Shown here: positions 34,131 through 46,131 of the stretch, piece after piece
How positions within the stretch are numbered: position 1 is the stretch's first letter
How the letters are laid out: each line of letters opens with the position of its first letter
Origin: Cercis canadensis
Taxonomy: Eukaryota > Streptophyta > Magnoliopsida > Fabales > Fabaceae
Assembly (NCBI GenBank): GCA_003255065.1
Contig: QAOA01003028.1
Span: forward strand, 1,366,440-1,430,439
Direction: 5' to 3'
Length of the DNA: 64,000 nucleotides
Notes under the pieces: model-generated
What the model was told of the DNA's origin: nothing
The model's input: the letters and a program-made list of their open reading frames with translations, nothing else
The model's database searches: none
Translations under genes and position numbers: made by a program

Positions 34131-37100
34131 GGGGATTGATTTTTCAGGGTGAGCGTGAGCCTCCTCTTCATGGAAATGTTAGATTACGTAAGAGAAAAAA
34201 ATTTCTCAATGGGTTAATAAGTTGAATGCACCATAAATTAATAGAATATTAATGTAGATGTGACTAATCTTTTTCGAGTTTTTTAAATTATAAATATAGT
34301 GATTATTTATTTATAAACATAAAAAATACTTTAATTATAATCCTTTTCATGTTTATAATGTTTTTGACTCTTCTTCATTTTACTTTGAACGAAAGGGCAA
34401 TTTAGTGTCTTGAATTTTATGAAGTGAAAAGATGTTTTTATGAATAAAAATGAACAGATAAATTGAATTCTAACTTGCATGTTGTAATAGTTGGCGGTTT
34501 TAACTATTTTTAATTCGCAAAGCATGGCCCATCCCATGTTACAAAATTCAATGAAGATTGGAGTTCTTCCTACTTCCTAGTACATTAGCAATAAATGCAT
34601 CTTTTAGATAGAGAGAAACATTAATTAATGCATGAAAACGATTCTACGATATAAATATAATATTTTTATATTTTTTTAGTGTACAAGACAAAGAAAAAGG
34701 AAAACTACACCTTAACAACAAAGGCAATAGAAAAAAATAAAATTCTGCAAGCAACTCAAGCTTCATCAAATTCGGAGATCATGAAGCAAGCTAAGAGTAA
34801 CAGTGACAACAAAAGAGGCACTGTCCTTGGCAAAACCATCTGCATAATTCCCTTCTCTACATATATGCATTTATTTTCAAATTATTTGTGATTTGAGTGA
34901 ACTCTTAAAATTTTAATATATAATTATTTAAGGGAAAGTAATTCTCAAGTTCAAAAACTATAGAGAAAATACACTTAAGTACTAAAGAAATTAGAGTTTT
35001 AAATAATTATTTATCACTCAAGTGAAATAGAAATGCATTAAAGGATATGGACCCTATTTTTTTTTTTTTTTNAATCATCTTGTTTAAATATAAATAAAAT
35101 AATTACATATATAAATATTATAATCACATAATATCGATAAATATTTTGATCATTTCACTCATGTGACAAACACTTACTTAAACCTTTCTAACACTTGAGT
35201 ATCTTTTTCTCCCTAGTTTAAAACTTGGATAACTTTCTCATTATTCAATTGAAAAATATTAGAAATGCAGAGATCAAATTAAAAATTCTCTAACTTTTAA
35301 TCACTAAAATATTGATTTTCTCAACAAATAAAAGACAAGTTGAGATGTTAAAATCTAATTGGCCATTGAATCGTTGTGTCACAGTTATCGAGCACATACT
35401 TGCATTTGAAGAACTCGTGCAATAACAAAAATTTCATATAACACCTCTGTGATTGTGCAGTCTTATGGAGAATGATGAGTTTTCAATTGAAAGAATGGAT
35501 TCCACAAGACATGACCCATCATAAATAAAAGAATACTTTATAAGTTTATATACTGCAATCTAAAATATATTTGTTTCTTCTTTCTATGTGTTGAATTTCT
35601 GAATCCAGTCATTTTTCTTTTAAAATTTCAAAGTTTGAATACAATATTATATGGATTGAATTGTTTGCAACCTGCATGGTGTACTCTCTTTCCAAGAGAT
35701 AGAATTGCTTGTTTGGCTAAAATCTTTTTATTTTTATTTTTTATTTAGTATCTAAAATTCACTCTATTTTACTGTTTTGTGCACTGCAAATAATTGCTCT
35801 ATAGAGTGCGCAACATAATAATGAGAGATGAAGATTATGGAGCAATTATGGTTTTTGTTAGGATTAAAGTTTTCCTAATTTATCCCTAATTTAAGATTAA
35901 AATACTTAAATTAGAAGTTAATTAAGTTACGTGACCAACAATGACATTTCCATTCATAGACTAACAGTAAGTTTTTTTTGCATAAATTGTAAAGTTTAGA
36001 GTTTCTATGTATGTTTTTTTTAACTCTAAGGAGTTTTTCGTACATAAGCAAAAGTTGAAGGGAATTATGTACCTTTTACTTATATTAATACCAAATAATT
36101 TGTGACCAAGTAGTATTTGTGTCGTTCTTAAGCTTGCAAATTTTGTGTTTGAACTAGAGTTATACTTAAAAATATCAAAAAAAGAAAAAAAAAAAAAAAA
36201 ACCTATTTAAATAAGTAAGCAAGCTAAAATGAATATGAAAAAGTGTTTCAAAATTCAAGTTGTAATGAATTTATGATATTCCAAATCAGATAATGTTTTA
36301 GTTTATAGATCTCTCAAATAAGTTGAGATTTTAGGTTTGAATTCTCATATATTATTAATTTCAGTTTAAAAATTTAACTCTATTTATCTAATGACAAAAA
36401 ATAAAAATATAAAAATGTTTTATTGTAAGAAAACATAAAAGAAATATATGATCCGATTATTGCAACAATAAAACTTCTCATATTAGAAATACAACCAACA
36501 ATACTAGATAGGGCTAAACTTGAATTTCGAAAAACTGTGAATTGAAATATTGACAATTTATACTAACAAGTACATTTATGAAATTGAGATATGAGAAAAA
36601 AAAAAAAAGTTACATTCCATCATAAGACGTGTTAGCTGAAAGAAGATAAAGCGACTTTAACAACTAGCTATGCCTGCAAAGCTGAATGGAGCTTAGCTTT
36701 GGAGTTTCTGCTGAAGTCGATGACACTATGTACTTGGAAGGAAGTATAACTAGAGTAAAACATAATGGCACCAATTTATCTTGTTATTTGTACATGTCTA
36801 TGATAGGGTTTCACAAAGACTTATAATAATACTTATAAATTATTTATTAAAAATAGACTGTTAGTAGTGGAATTTGAATCTAATCCTTATAAAAGAAATT
36901 AGATCAATTCTTATTGGCTCTTTACGTTAAATTTAAATTTAACTATATTCATTTAAACTTTAACTGAGCTTAGATTGACTTAATTTTTTTGTAACTCTAC
37001 AAATGTAGCCCATGAACTTTTTTCTATTTTTTCTCTTCTCCCCTATTTAATATTATTCATGGTATTCAAGGCTTAGCAAATTGGAGGTAAAGATTGGGAA

Positions 37101-37537
37101 TTTCTGAAAAGATTCTTTGTCTCTCCCTCTTTATCAAATCAAGTACTAAGCTGGGTATCTTTTTCGTGTAACAAGCAACACAGGTGCATGCTCATTAATA
37201 TCAGAACCGACAGTTTTGCTTCTCTTTCTAAAGGCTGCTACAGACAAGGACCCTCAGAAATAGGACTTGAGGCTCAGCTTTTCCCCAATAGATACAAAAT
37301 TCAAATAGAAAGGCCAAATGTGAAGTGAATCCTTTTCACTATTTCATGCAGTGCCATTAATTGAAGCCACTGATGTTCTGCCACCAAACATCACCTGCAT
37401 GAATCTTTATGAATGTTTTTGCATGCATATTTACAAGAAAATGACCCATGAACACCATTTAATAACATAAAGATCTAGCATTCTGTAGATATAGATCTTA
37501 GTACAACATTTTATATATAAAAAAAAAAATTCTAGCT
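34131..37537. other. AT-rich intergenic DNA
   Basis: No gene is supportable. There are poly-T and poly-A tracts (with an N at 35072 right after a T run) and one dispersed repeat at 36800-36925. The left end may hold promoter sequence of GLO-B; the right end may hold the 3'UTR of the LRR gene. Confidence 0.45.
36800..36925 (-). repeat. Dispersed SINE-like repeat, copy 3 of 3
   Basis: Related to the copies at 9.4 and 17.8 kb. It has AATACTTATAAATTA, then AGTGGAATTTGAATCTAATC (a recognisable box B on the minus strand) and CAATTCTTATTGGCT at the right end. It is the best preserved of the three for the box B. Confidence 0.42.
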
Positions 37538-38962
37538 TTACAAGAAGAAATTCAGGAGACAAAAGACAAAACTTAAACCAAAAGTAAAAAAGATGACTTG
37601 TGGATCCAAACATGATGAACTTGAGCTAATGTTGCTATTATACCAAGATGGCTTTATCCCTGCAGAGTCTTGTGGTGGTTCATCACCCAAAGAGTTTCCA
37701 TTTCTGGGTGCTATGTTTAAACAAGCAGGGATTTCCGAGTATGAAGAGAGATTCTTCTTGTTTAGCGCATTGTTGCTGCATAGCTCACTGTTTCCTCTTA
37801 AATCCAATCTTTCACCAAGTCTTCCAATGAACTCATCAGGGAGTGGTAGAGCCCCACTTAGCTTATTGTGGCTCAAATTCAGCTGATCTAAATTTGGCAG
37901 TGACCCTAAATTTGAAGGAACTGGCCCACTAAGACTATTGTTATCTAGAGAAAGAGCTGTTAAGCTCTTCAAGGAAGAGAATAATGAATTGGGTATGGGG
38001 CCAATCAATTCACAACCTGAAAAGCTCACTGATTTCAGCTTCTTAAGGCTCCCTATGAACATGGGTACCTCTGCTTTAATGGGATTGCCATCAATGAGTA
38101 AATATTCTAAAAGTTCCAAACTTGATAGGGTTTCAGGAATAGGCCCAGTTATAAGATTATGACTCAAATCAAGTAAGACTAACCTCATGAGATTTCTTAA
38201 ATCTGAAGGTATTTTCCCAGTGAGCTTGTTTGAACCCAAATCAATCTTCTGCAGAAGTTGAAGTTGTCCAAGAGAATAAGGCAAATCCCCTTCAATTTCA
38301 TTCCAACTAAGGTCCAAAATGGTCATGCTTTTCAAGCCTCCAATTTCTTGGGGGATTTGACCACTGAAGTTATTGTAACTGAGGTCAAGTTGCTCTAGAC
38401 AAGCCAACCCACCAATCTGCTTTGGGATTTTTCCTTGTAAGCTGTTCTGTGAAAGGCTCAAGACCCTCAGGCTAGAAACTTGTCCTAAACTTAGAGGTAG
38501 CTCCCCAGAGAGGGTTGGATTAGACTGCAAGGCTAGGTGTTCTAAGGAAGAAAAAGGGCCAAAGAGAGTTGTGGGAATGGTGACTGGTGAAGCTACAAAA
38601 CAGTTGAAAATTGAAAGGGTTTTCAAATAAGGCAATTTCAACAAAGATTCTGAAAGGTAAGCAGAGGATTTGCAAGGTGGGGAGACAATATCAGGTCCAA
38701 TGTGGATCTTTGTAACATGAAAGATTGGTGGGTCATTGCTAATTTCACACTCAACACCAGGCCATGGAGTGTCTGTACATGGTTGTGGATGTGCTTGGGC
38801 CCAATCAGTATCTTCAAGAAGAGCACCCATCACTTCAAATAGTCCCATCAATTCCTCTTTTTGTATCTCCATCTCTTCATTCCCTTGTAAATTGCTTCCC
38901 ATTGCCATAATTTCACCTGCAAACACAAGGAACCCAACAAGGAGAAGAAGCACAGAAGCCAT
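37538..38962 (-). CDS. Secreted leucine-rich-repeat protein, PII-2-like, 474 aa
   Basis: A single exon. An in-frame ATG lies further upstream at 39145, but the one at 38962 is preferred because it directly opens a signal peptide (MASVLLLLVGFLVFAGEIMA). An N-cap with paired cysteines (QPCTDTPWPGVEC) follows at about residues 60-75, then roughly ten plant-type LRRs of the LxxLxLSxNxLxGxIP form (about 120-400), a Cys-containing C-cap, a Ser/Asn-rich spacer, and a hydrophobic tail (VIFFTFGLSFVFCLLNFFL). There is no kinase domain. The tail could be a GPI-anchor signal or a membrane segment. The layout matches PIRIFORMOSPORA INDICA-INSENSITIVE 2-like proteins, linked to root-fungus interaction in Arabidopsis; TMM-like receptors are a more distant alternative. 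Cell-surface recognition is the expected role; the ligand is unknown. Confidence 0.88.
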   Translation of the reverse strand: MASVLLLLVGFLVFAGEIMAMGSNLQGNEEMEIQKEELMGLFEVMGALLEDTDWAQAHPQPCTDTPWPGVECEISNDPPIFHVTKIHIGPDIVSPPCKSSAYLSESLLKLPYLKTLSIFNCFVASPVTIPTTLFGPFSSLEHLALQSNPTLSGELPLSLGQVSSLRVLSLSQNSLQGKIPKQIGGLACLEQLDLSYNNFSGQIPQEIGGLKSMTILDLSWNEIEGDLPYSLGQLQLLQKIDLGSNKLTGKIPSDLRNLMRLVLLDLSHNLITGPIPETLSSLELLEYLLIDGNPIKAEVPMFIGSLKKLKSVSFSGCELIGPIPNSLFSSLKSLTALSLDNNSLSGPVPSNLGSLPNLDQLNLSHNKLSGALPLPDEFIGRLGERLDLRGNSELCSNNALNKKNLSSYSEIPACLNIAPRNGNSLGDEPPQDSAGIKPSWYNSNISSSSSCLDPQVIFFTFGLSFVFCLLNFFL

Positions 38963-39149
38963 TCGACAAAATGCCAAGCTGAAAAAAAGCTCAAATAAAC
39001 CACAAATGGGATTGTGAAAAATTGCAGATTTGAAGCCAGTTTTAAAAGGGGAAGAAGACCCACTTTTCTTCTCTAGAAAAAAAGCTTTCTTTAATGGTGG
39101 TGATGGCAAAGGAGAAGAATGTAAAGTGAAGTCTAGGCATCTCATCTTT

Positions 39150-39950
39150 GTAATGTGTCAGCGTAAAGGCTGCAAAGAAAAACCAAAGCTGTTGCCTTTG
39201 CTTCCCACAATATGCAAATGAGTATGTAGTGTTAGTTTTGCATGGAAAAGGGAAAGAGAAATGGGATGCCACTAAAGGAAATAAAAATTTCCAGAACGGT
39301 CAAAATGGGAATTTCAAAGAAAGTGTAAAACATCGATAAGACGTGGCTTCGTTAGCCTGTGAGTCTGTGACAATGTAATGAAAGAAGACCATTCATGGCT
39401 GATCAATCAGAGACCTACATTCTCAGGCCTGTCTATCATTTCCTTTCTGATTGGCAGTGATAACCCTTCCTTCTAGTAGTTAGTAAAGTACATATTTTAC
39501 TTATTTATTTATTGTTATTTTAGACAAAAGAAATTGATTAAAACTTTAAAAGAAAATTATTATCACATTTAGAAATAAGAGAAACAAGATTTTTTTTTTT
39601 GTTTTTTCTTTGTGCCAGGAAAGAAACTAGACATTTAAGAGTAAAAGAAATGGACTTCTAAGTATATGTTTGTCGAAATAATCAAAATATCCATTGGCAT
39701 TATGTAATTATTTTATTCATATTTATAATTATTTTATTTATATTAGGATATGATAAAAGATGATCACGTATTAAATAAAATAACTACATATTTATACATA
39801 AAAATATAATATTTGAGAGATATTTTAATTATTTCGCTACATAAAACTAATAAAGATTATATATATAATTAACAAATAAAACAAAAAAAAATTATTGTTT
39901 GGTTCTAAGGAGAAGATCATTTAGTTTCAAACATAGCTGACTGTTTTTAA
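39150..39950. other. Intergenic DNA, promoter of the LRR gene
   Basis: The leader and promoter of the minus-strand LRR gene should lie in the left part. The remainder is AT-rich. I found no other gene. Confidence 0.4.
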
Positions 39951-39965
39951 TATTAATTATGTTTG

Positions 39966-40153
39966 TAGGGGTATGGTTCATGCATTGTCACCTGGAAGTC
40001 CACACCAGCTGGGGTCTAAGGATGGCTTGGGTTGTCTTAGATGGAAAGCTCCCAAATCAGAAGCTGCTTCCACCGCCGGCAGATCTTCCCACACGTTTAC
40101 GGTGGTTCAAAACCAAGACCTCATTTGCTCATAAATTTTTAACTCACAGATAG
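39966..40153 (+). pseudogene. Orphan terminal exon of a laccase
   Basis: A TTTGTAG acceptor-like site precedes a frame reading [21 protein letters not shown], followed by [18 protein letters not shown]. This is the C-terminal copper-binding end of plant laccases: HCHLEVH supplies type 1 and type 3 copper ligands and the Met of WGLRM is the axial position. The match begins exactly at a splice-like boundary, so the whole last exon appears to have moved or survived alone. None of the upstream laccase exons is found in the window. The usual ending, DLPKC or similar with a stop, is replaced by about 20 unrelated residues. It cannot make an enzyme. Confidence 0.85.
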
Positions 40154-40159
40154 TCTGAC

Positions 40160-40887
40160 CCCTCAACAGATTTGTTCTTTCATGAGAGTTGAGCAGAATG
40201 GGAGCACTTTCTTTTTTTACACCTGAAGAGAAAATCAAGTTGTAATCTCTTCTGCCTTAGAAGAGAATTCTTGCGACCATTATTTTGGTGTTTTTATAAA
40301 AATGAGTATAATATAATATTTCATGCAAACTCACTTCTCAACAATTAAAGAATTACCCTTCAATCCCCGTTTCAGAAAACAACTGACATGAACCAAAACT
40401 AAGAAATTTTCTTTTCCTAGAACTAAAAATTGCATAATGACTACCTTTACTGTGATGTGCATAGTTCAACGTCTCTTTAAACCAGATAATGTTGCATCAC
40501 CTGATGAAACATCTATAGCTCAAATGGCAAATGCCACTACTAGGCAGCAAGAACTCACAATTGAAATCACTTAAAAGTAGTGACAAAATTTCCACATATG
40601 CTTAGTCATTAATGTGAAAATTTCATCCAAGCTGAGTAAAAAATGACTTTGGAAGAATGGTATCAAGAATCCCTGATGCTATTGAAATCAATAGAAAGCT
40701 CTTTTACATGCCACAACAGTTGTAAGACCTAAACAAAATTGGGAAAAATCCTTTGGAAGAATGGAAATTAAGAAGCAAATTTCTACGATGTTACATGATA
40801 ATTAAGCACGTATGATATGCCACAGTATTCTGTGTCAATATCAAATAGAGTGAAAACATGCCAAGTAAAATGCTACAATACCCATAG
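40160..40887. other. Intergenic DNA, 3' flank of the lysine-rich gene
   Basis: Nothing recognisable was found. The right part should contain the 3'UTR of the minus-strand gene that follows. Confidence 0.4.
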
Positions 40888-41838
40888 CTAGTCATCTCCC
40901 TCACGTTTCCTTCTCTTTCTCCTCTTATTGGACTCCTCAGATCCATCTTCCACTTCTTCACTCTTCCTCTTCGTTCTCTGCTCCCTCTTTTCCTCTTCAG
41001 TATTTATTTTATTCTCACTTCCTGCCTCATTTCTCTTTTTCTTCTTACTTTGTAATTCCTGGGGATCAACTAACCCTCCATTTTCAACCTCTCCACTGTT
41101 GCATAGCTTCTTCGCTATCCCTTTTTGGTCCTCTGCTCCCATTGTGCCGTTACCTTCTGGATTGCCAATCTCAGACTCTTTACGAGAAATGTTACTCGTA
41201 CTATCTATTTCCTTCTTCTTCTTTTCCCTTTTATGTTTCTTACCCTCCTCCATTCCCATGATCTCCTCACCTCCATGACCTTGTTCTTGACCTGACTCAA
41301 CAGTCCAAGCAAGACTCTCTTTAGACTTAGTCGCTAGTTTTACCTCATCTTCCCTCTCTCCATGGTCCACGGATTCAACTTCATGCTTCTTCTTTTTCTT
41401 CTTCTGCTTCTCACTCCCACCCTCATTTCCTGCATGATACTTGACCACATCATTGGGTTCCTGACTGAATTCAACAACACTCCGAGTGGGTTTTTCTTCA
41501 TCCTCAACTGTATTCTGACTTTCAAACTGATGCCTTCTGGACTTGTTCTTAGATTGCTCCTGACTAATCTCAACACTCCGAATGGGGTTTTCTCCAATGG
41601 CCTCGCTGACATGACTAGTCTCTGGTCTGTGCCTTTTGCGCTTCTTATCAGAGTATGATGATTTAAGCTCCTTGCGGAACTTCTTCAGCTCATTGAAAGA
41701 GGCTGATGCGCGGTGGAGATAGGCATTGATAGCCTGTGAAGCACCATTCTCAGAAGAGACAAAGTTTGAGAGGAATTTTGCAGCTTTTGAAAGAGAGATA
41801 GGTTTGGTCGAAAAAGCATTTCCCGAGATAGTCTTCAT
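40888..41838 (-). CDS. Lysine-rich, probably nuclear/nucleolar protein, 316 aa
   Basis: A single coding exon. The ATG at 41838 is used; the frame stays open for seven codons further upstream, but without an ATG. Residues 1-60 form a small conserved-looking domain (AAKFLSNFVSSENGASQAIN, then YLHRASASFNELKKFRKELK), which I recall from uncharacterised plant proteins. The rest is a low-complexity charged tail dominated by Lys, Glu and Arg with several clusters such as KKKKKKHE, KREKKKKE and a terminal KRRKRRKREGDD, all fitting nuclear or nucleolar localisation signals. No enzyme motif is seen. A 5'UTR intron, about 41869-42883, has AG and GT borders. Function is unknown; a ribosome-biogenesis or chromatin-associated role would be a guess. 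Confidence 0.8.
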   Translation of the reverse strand: MKTISGNAFSTKPISLSKAAKFLSNFVSSENGASQAINAYLHRASASFNELKKFRKELKSSYSDKKRKRHRPETSHVSEAIGENPIRSVEISQEQSKNKSRRHQFESQNTVEDEEKPTRSVVEFSQEPNDVVKYHAGNEGGSEKQKKKKKKHEVESVDHGEREDEVKLATKSKESLAWTVESGQEQGHGGEEIMGMEEGKKHKREKKKKEIDSTSNISRKESEIGNPEGNGTMGAEDQKGIAKKLCNSGEVENGGLVDPQELQSKKKKRNEAGSENKINTEEEKREQRTKRKSEEVEDGSEESNKRRKRRKREGDD

Positions 41839-41868
41839 TGTTATCCCTTCAATCTTCACTTATATACC

Positions 41869-43060
41869 TAGAGAAAAAGAGGTTTGAACAACATCCTTAT
41901 TTATCCTTAAATTTAGGATACCAAACATAAAATAAGAACTAACAATCATACAAAGTATGCTGCGAAGCTATTAAGAACCATGAGCATGAAAGGAAAAAAA
42001 ATTGATTCTTAACATGTTATCACAGCAAAAATACATAGACTTCAGCTCACATAAATAGGAGATTGTTAAACCAACATGTGACTAAGCTGTAAAATGTATT
42101 TGAGGTTTGGATTCAGTATAACTTATGGTTCCTTGAAACATTAAGACATCAAAACAGGGAAGACAAGGTCCAAGACTGAAATCCCCATTGAAGTCTACCT
42201 CTCCTAAACCTTCTATGCCACACAAGTGGGTGGAGTTTGCATCACCCATTACCTATTAACCACCTCTAATGCATCTGTTTATTACACTCGGCTAGCGGAT
42301 TACCAGAAAGCTTCACTCACCCAACATTTTAAACGCTTTTAATTGCACAGACCACAATAGAAACTCAGTCAAAATTGTTCAAGGTAAATTTAGTAAATGT
42401 ATAAATCATCTCTTAGAAGCAAAAAATCGAAGAAAGACAGCAAATTTTAGAAAAAAAAAAAAGTACAAATGAATGTGGAATGAATATTAATGCACTGCCC
42501 AAATACAAATTATCAGGAATTCTGCTACTGTGTATTATGGTGAAGAATCTAAAATTTTGCACATCGATTGACAAGTTTTCAAATTCAAATTCAGAAAAGA
42601 AAGAGCATCCTAGTGCGGAAAAGAAGAAAAAGCAGAAAATTTTCAGTAAAACAGGACAATAATTAATCCAATTCATATCTCAAATATCAAAATCAGACAT
42701 ATTCAAAACAGAATTCGTTTCTCAAAATATTCAAGCATCTCATCAGAAAGTGAAGCTATTCTCAAAATTTTCAAGCATCTCATAATGAAACTAAGAGAAA
42801 AGAAGCAATAACAGCAGAGAGACAAAGCAAAACCAAAAGCAAAATTAAGGTTTCTTCTTTAGAAAACCCTTCCTCAATTTTTACCTTCAATCCCTCCACA
42901 ACTTCACTGCAGAGAGGTGCTATATACGTTAGGGTACAGGAACCATAGAAGCTTCGGTGCGAGCTTCAAGTTTCACACTTTCACCAGTGACAGCGCCGTT
43001 TTCTGTTCTTCCCCTCCGTCGCTTCCGTAAAACGATGCTGGGAACCAAGGTTTAAGCCGT
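41869..43060 (-). other. 5'UTR intron, leader exon and promoter of the lysine-rich gene
   Basis: The acceptor reads TTCTCTAG before GTATATAAG at 41868, and a donor GAAG|GTAAAA lies at 42883/42884. The leader exon then runs to roughly 43030-43060, where the sequence becomes GC-richer with CT-rich leader-like stretches. Much of the intron is duplicated at about 48195-48908. Confidence 0.6.
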
Positions 43061-43300
43061 TTCCTCCTAAATCTTTCTGCGTGTGTGAATATTTTTTCTT
43101 TTTTAAATAAACAACTAAATTATGTCGCATTGGGCTAATGAGTTATTGGGTTTGAGTGGGTACATAATTTGGTTCTGTTTCTGAAGATTTGGGCTGAAAT
43201 TTTTAGTTTAAATTTATAATTACAAAAATCCATGTAGAAAAAAATTATAAACATCAAAATTCAGTGAGCAAAAAGATAATAAAATAATTCATGTTATAAT

Positions 43301-43874
43301 TGGAGGTGAGGAAATGGGCCAGGCCCAATGGGCTGTCCAGTTTTGGCCCGAAAAAAGTAGGGTCGAGTTCTCATTTTGCTTGCCCGAATAAAAACTGGCT
43401 GATTTGACCCGGCCCATTTTGGCTCTTGGCTTATTTGGGTTTGGGTCGAGCCGAGCTGACCTTTTTTTTTTTTTTAAAAAAAAAAAGACTACCAAATCAT
43501 ATTAGTATGTGTTTTTTAACTTTAAACTTTAAAGTATGATATACTATTATAATTTTTTTAGTTACTTAGACATCTTTATTTTAAATTTACACTTACATGC
43601 ATTTTTTTATACGTCTTTGATTCTTTGTTTTAATTTTATTTATTACTTTATACATATTTTGTTTTTTTAATTAAATTCATTAATAATTTAACTAAAATCA
43701 CTAAAAAAAAAAAAACTTAAACTTTTGTTAGATTTTAACGTAATTACAAATAAAAATAATTAAAAAATTAAAAAAGTGGGTTGACCCACAGCCAGAGGAG
43801 GGCTAGGCTGGGCTAGCAATTTGCTGGCCCAAATAAAAAGGGGCCAATTTGACCCAGCCCATTTCTCACCTCTA
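43301..43874 (+). mobile_element. hAT-like MITE, best-bounded copy
   Basis: The element is 574 bp. The left end is TGGAGGTGAGGAAATGGGCC and the right end is the inverse of TAGAGGTGAGAAATGGGC. Flanking octamers GTTATAAT (43293-43300) and ATTATAAT (43875-43882) match at 7 of 8 bases, typical of an aged hAT duplication. The sub-termini are rich in GGCCCA and GGGCC blocks and the core is A/T-rich with poly-T and poly-A. It is noncoding. Confidence 0.8.
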
Positions 43875-43882
43875 ATTATAAT

Positions 43883-46131
43883 TGTTGGGGTTTTGACAGC
43901 AGGATCAATGGAGTGGGGATCTACTTGTCCCAAATTTGATAAATCTGGTTCCAGCTAAAATTTGGTGTCATTGTCAAGTCAAAGTTCTTGGATTATCAAA
44001 TAAATAAATAATTCATGTTGACATATTTAATTATTTAATTTATATATTTTTTTAGAGTACTGATTTAAGTAAGGATGAATCCTACAATTGTTTTTAGCAC
44101 TTGTTATCATATGTTGACTATCAATATTGTAAATTAAGAGGGAAAAAAAAAAAAAGATAAGACAAATAATTCCATAGATGTATTGTGATTTTTTTTTTTC
44201 TTGTGAAGGCTATATAATTGTAGCCTATTTCCTCTTAAAACTCCAACCTCTTGTTTACAATAAGACATGAAGATGGGAGTTCCATGATAAAATATCTACT
44301 GTGAGACAATTGAGATGAAACTATTGGAAATAATTGATTGCACGCAAAATGCAATTTTTGTGAACAAATAATGATTTGTGTAAGACTATCTCATTTAAAG
44401 TAATATTTAATTTTAATGTTTCTTCAAATGTTCAGAAAGCCTAAAGAAATATTCAATAGATATTTTAGAAGAAAAATGAGAGATCAATAGTGAACACGTA
44501 ACTTCTTTGGATTGGGGCTAAGAGGGCTGGAATTCAACATATTAGCTTTGATGATCAACATGTTTATATGACACTTCAATGAAGAAGAGGTAAGAATATG
44601 GCAATTATATATTCATGAACTCTAGACATGACACGTGGTTAAAAGAGGTTACGTTCACGATCACCAACACCCAAAATTTACGTGACAAAAGTTTTCAATG
44701 GGACATAGTAATGATTGAACACTAAATATTTAATTATGAAGTTTTTGTGTTTAAATTTTATTAAGATGGAATGGGATAAATTTTTAGGAGATGATAGATT
44801 ACATTATGTTGTGTAGCCTCCATTGAAAAAATAAATAAGTGTGTATGACGATAGAGACAAGTTTTTAGGTCAAATGAAAAGCAAAAGGCCAAAGTCAAGA
44901 AGAATTTGTATCCTTTCCTCATAATGCTTATTAACTAAGTTGCATCCTTTGTATAATCTTGATCAATAGCTCAAGTAGTCATATACTTATTCTTTAAAGT
45001 TGGGAAAGTTTTTAGGACCCTTGATCAAATCCTGTTGTGTTTGTTTTTGGTGGTTGTTATGTTATTATAATAGTATCATTCACAACTTAAATGTATGCTC
45101 TTTTCTATATTAGAGTTTCTTGAAATAATATGTAAATATACATTATAATGTAAATATTCTATCTTTTTTAAAAAAAAGGTTGAATCATTTGTATAATACA
45201 AGAAAATGGACAAAATCATTTGAAAAATAATTTACGAGATGAAGTTAACAACAAATGAATTATAAAATATAATGATTGAACATATAGAAAATTAAAAAAT
45301 AAAAAGAAATATGTGCTTAGAACATGCATAATTATACGTTGTTTTTAAGAAGATATTTTCCTCCACTAATAGCTGCAAAAAAACCCAGCAGAGCAAACTA
45401 CCAAAAACTTGTAAACCTAACTACTACTCTTACCAAGGGCGAACGCATGTTTAAGGGTGAAGCCGTGGCAACTCCAGAGCAAAAATTTCCCTCTTATATA
45501 ATACATGAAAATGTATCAATGTTTTGACATTGATAATTCGATAAATATGTTTTGAATTATATCCTTATACAAATTAAAGTCTAACTCCATCTATTTCTAA
45601 AGAAATTTGAACTTAAAATCTTTATAATAGGATACATAGTACTCAGTTATTAAGATGTCTCATTACAAACAAAACACCAATATATAGAGTAATTAACTTT
45701 TGACTATTGCTTCATGTGGTAGAGTCATACTATAATTCAATAAATAGGCTGATTCTTTTTAAAAACACTTAACTGAAATTATCATTCCTAATTGAGGTTG
45801 CGATTGCTATTGCTTTAGCATTACATTCTTTGATATTAATCAAACAAAGCATTTTAAGATATTAGTACTAGCCACCATAAAAGAAGAACAAGAAAGTTAG
45901 GCACAAATGATGACATAAACAGCTCAAAAGAAAGAGACCCAAGAGAAAATGAGTCCCCACGCAACAAATAATAGAGTAGAAGAGACAAAGTAAGACTTGG
46001 AATGTTGAAGTCATCAAGGACAAGGACAATATGAGAAAAGTCAGTGCAGTGTTAATAAGATACACAGCTATGGAGAGCACTGATTTATGTCTTTCATTTC
46101 ATACAATCTTGCAGCCTTTTGTTCCTCAACC
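43883..46131. other. Repeat-rich intergenic DNA
   Basis: No gene is visible. The block 44505-45375 is the source-like copy of a repeat seen again at 48908-49800 and, in part, at 50127-50580. A piece at about 45430-45510 (AAGCCGTGGCAACTCC and neighbours) may be another transposon remnant without definable ends. Confidence 0.45.
44505..45375 (+). repeat. Large direct repeat, copy 1
   Basis: Shared blocks with 48908-49800 include GGAATTCAACATATTAGCTT, TGATGATCAACATG and the last 60 bases around TGCTTAGAACATGCATAATT and TTTTCCTCCACTA. Order and orientation are the same. Together with 41838-42560 it makes up the material found fused in the second copy. Confidence 0.75.

Noticed and set aside
34679-34891. 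A 70-codon Lys/Asn/Thr-rich open frame
   Set aside because: AT-rich intergenic setting, no recognisable motif, no splice partners.
37593-39063. Overlapping open frames on the plus strand and other minus frames across the LRR gene
   Set aside because: They are antisense or off-frame shadows of the long LRR reading frame.
40928-41658. Phe/Ser/Leu-rich frames opposite the lysine-rich protein gene
   Set aside because: Reverse complements of Lys/Glu-rich codons naturally give open Phe/Leu/Ser frames; there is no signal peptide-plus-domain structure to support a real gene.
45868-46080. A 70-codon hydrophobic open frame
   Set aside because: Low-complexity Leu/Ser/Phe content within repeat-rich DNA; no family match.
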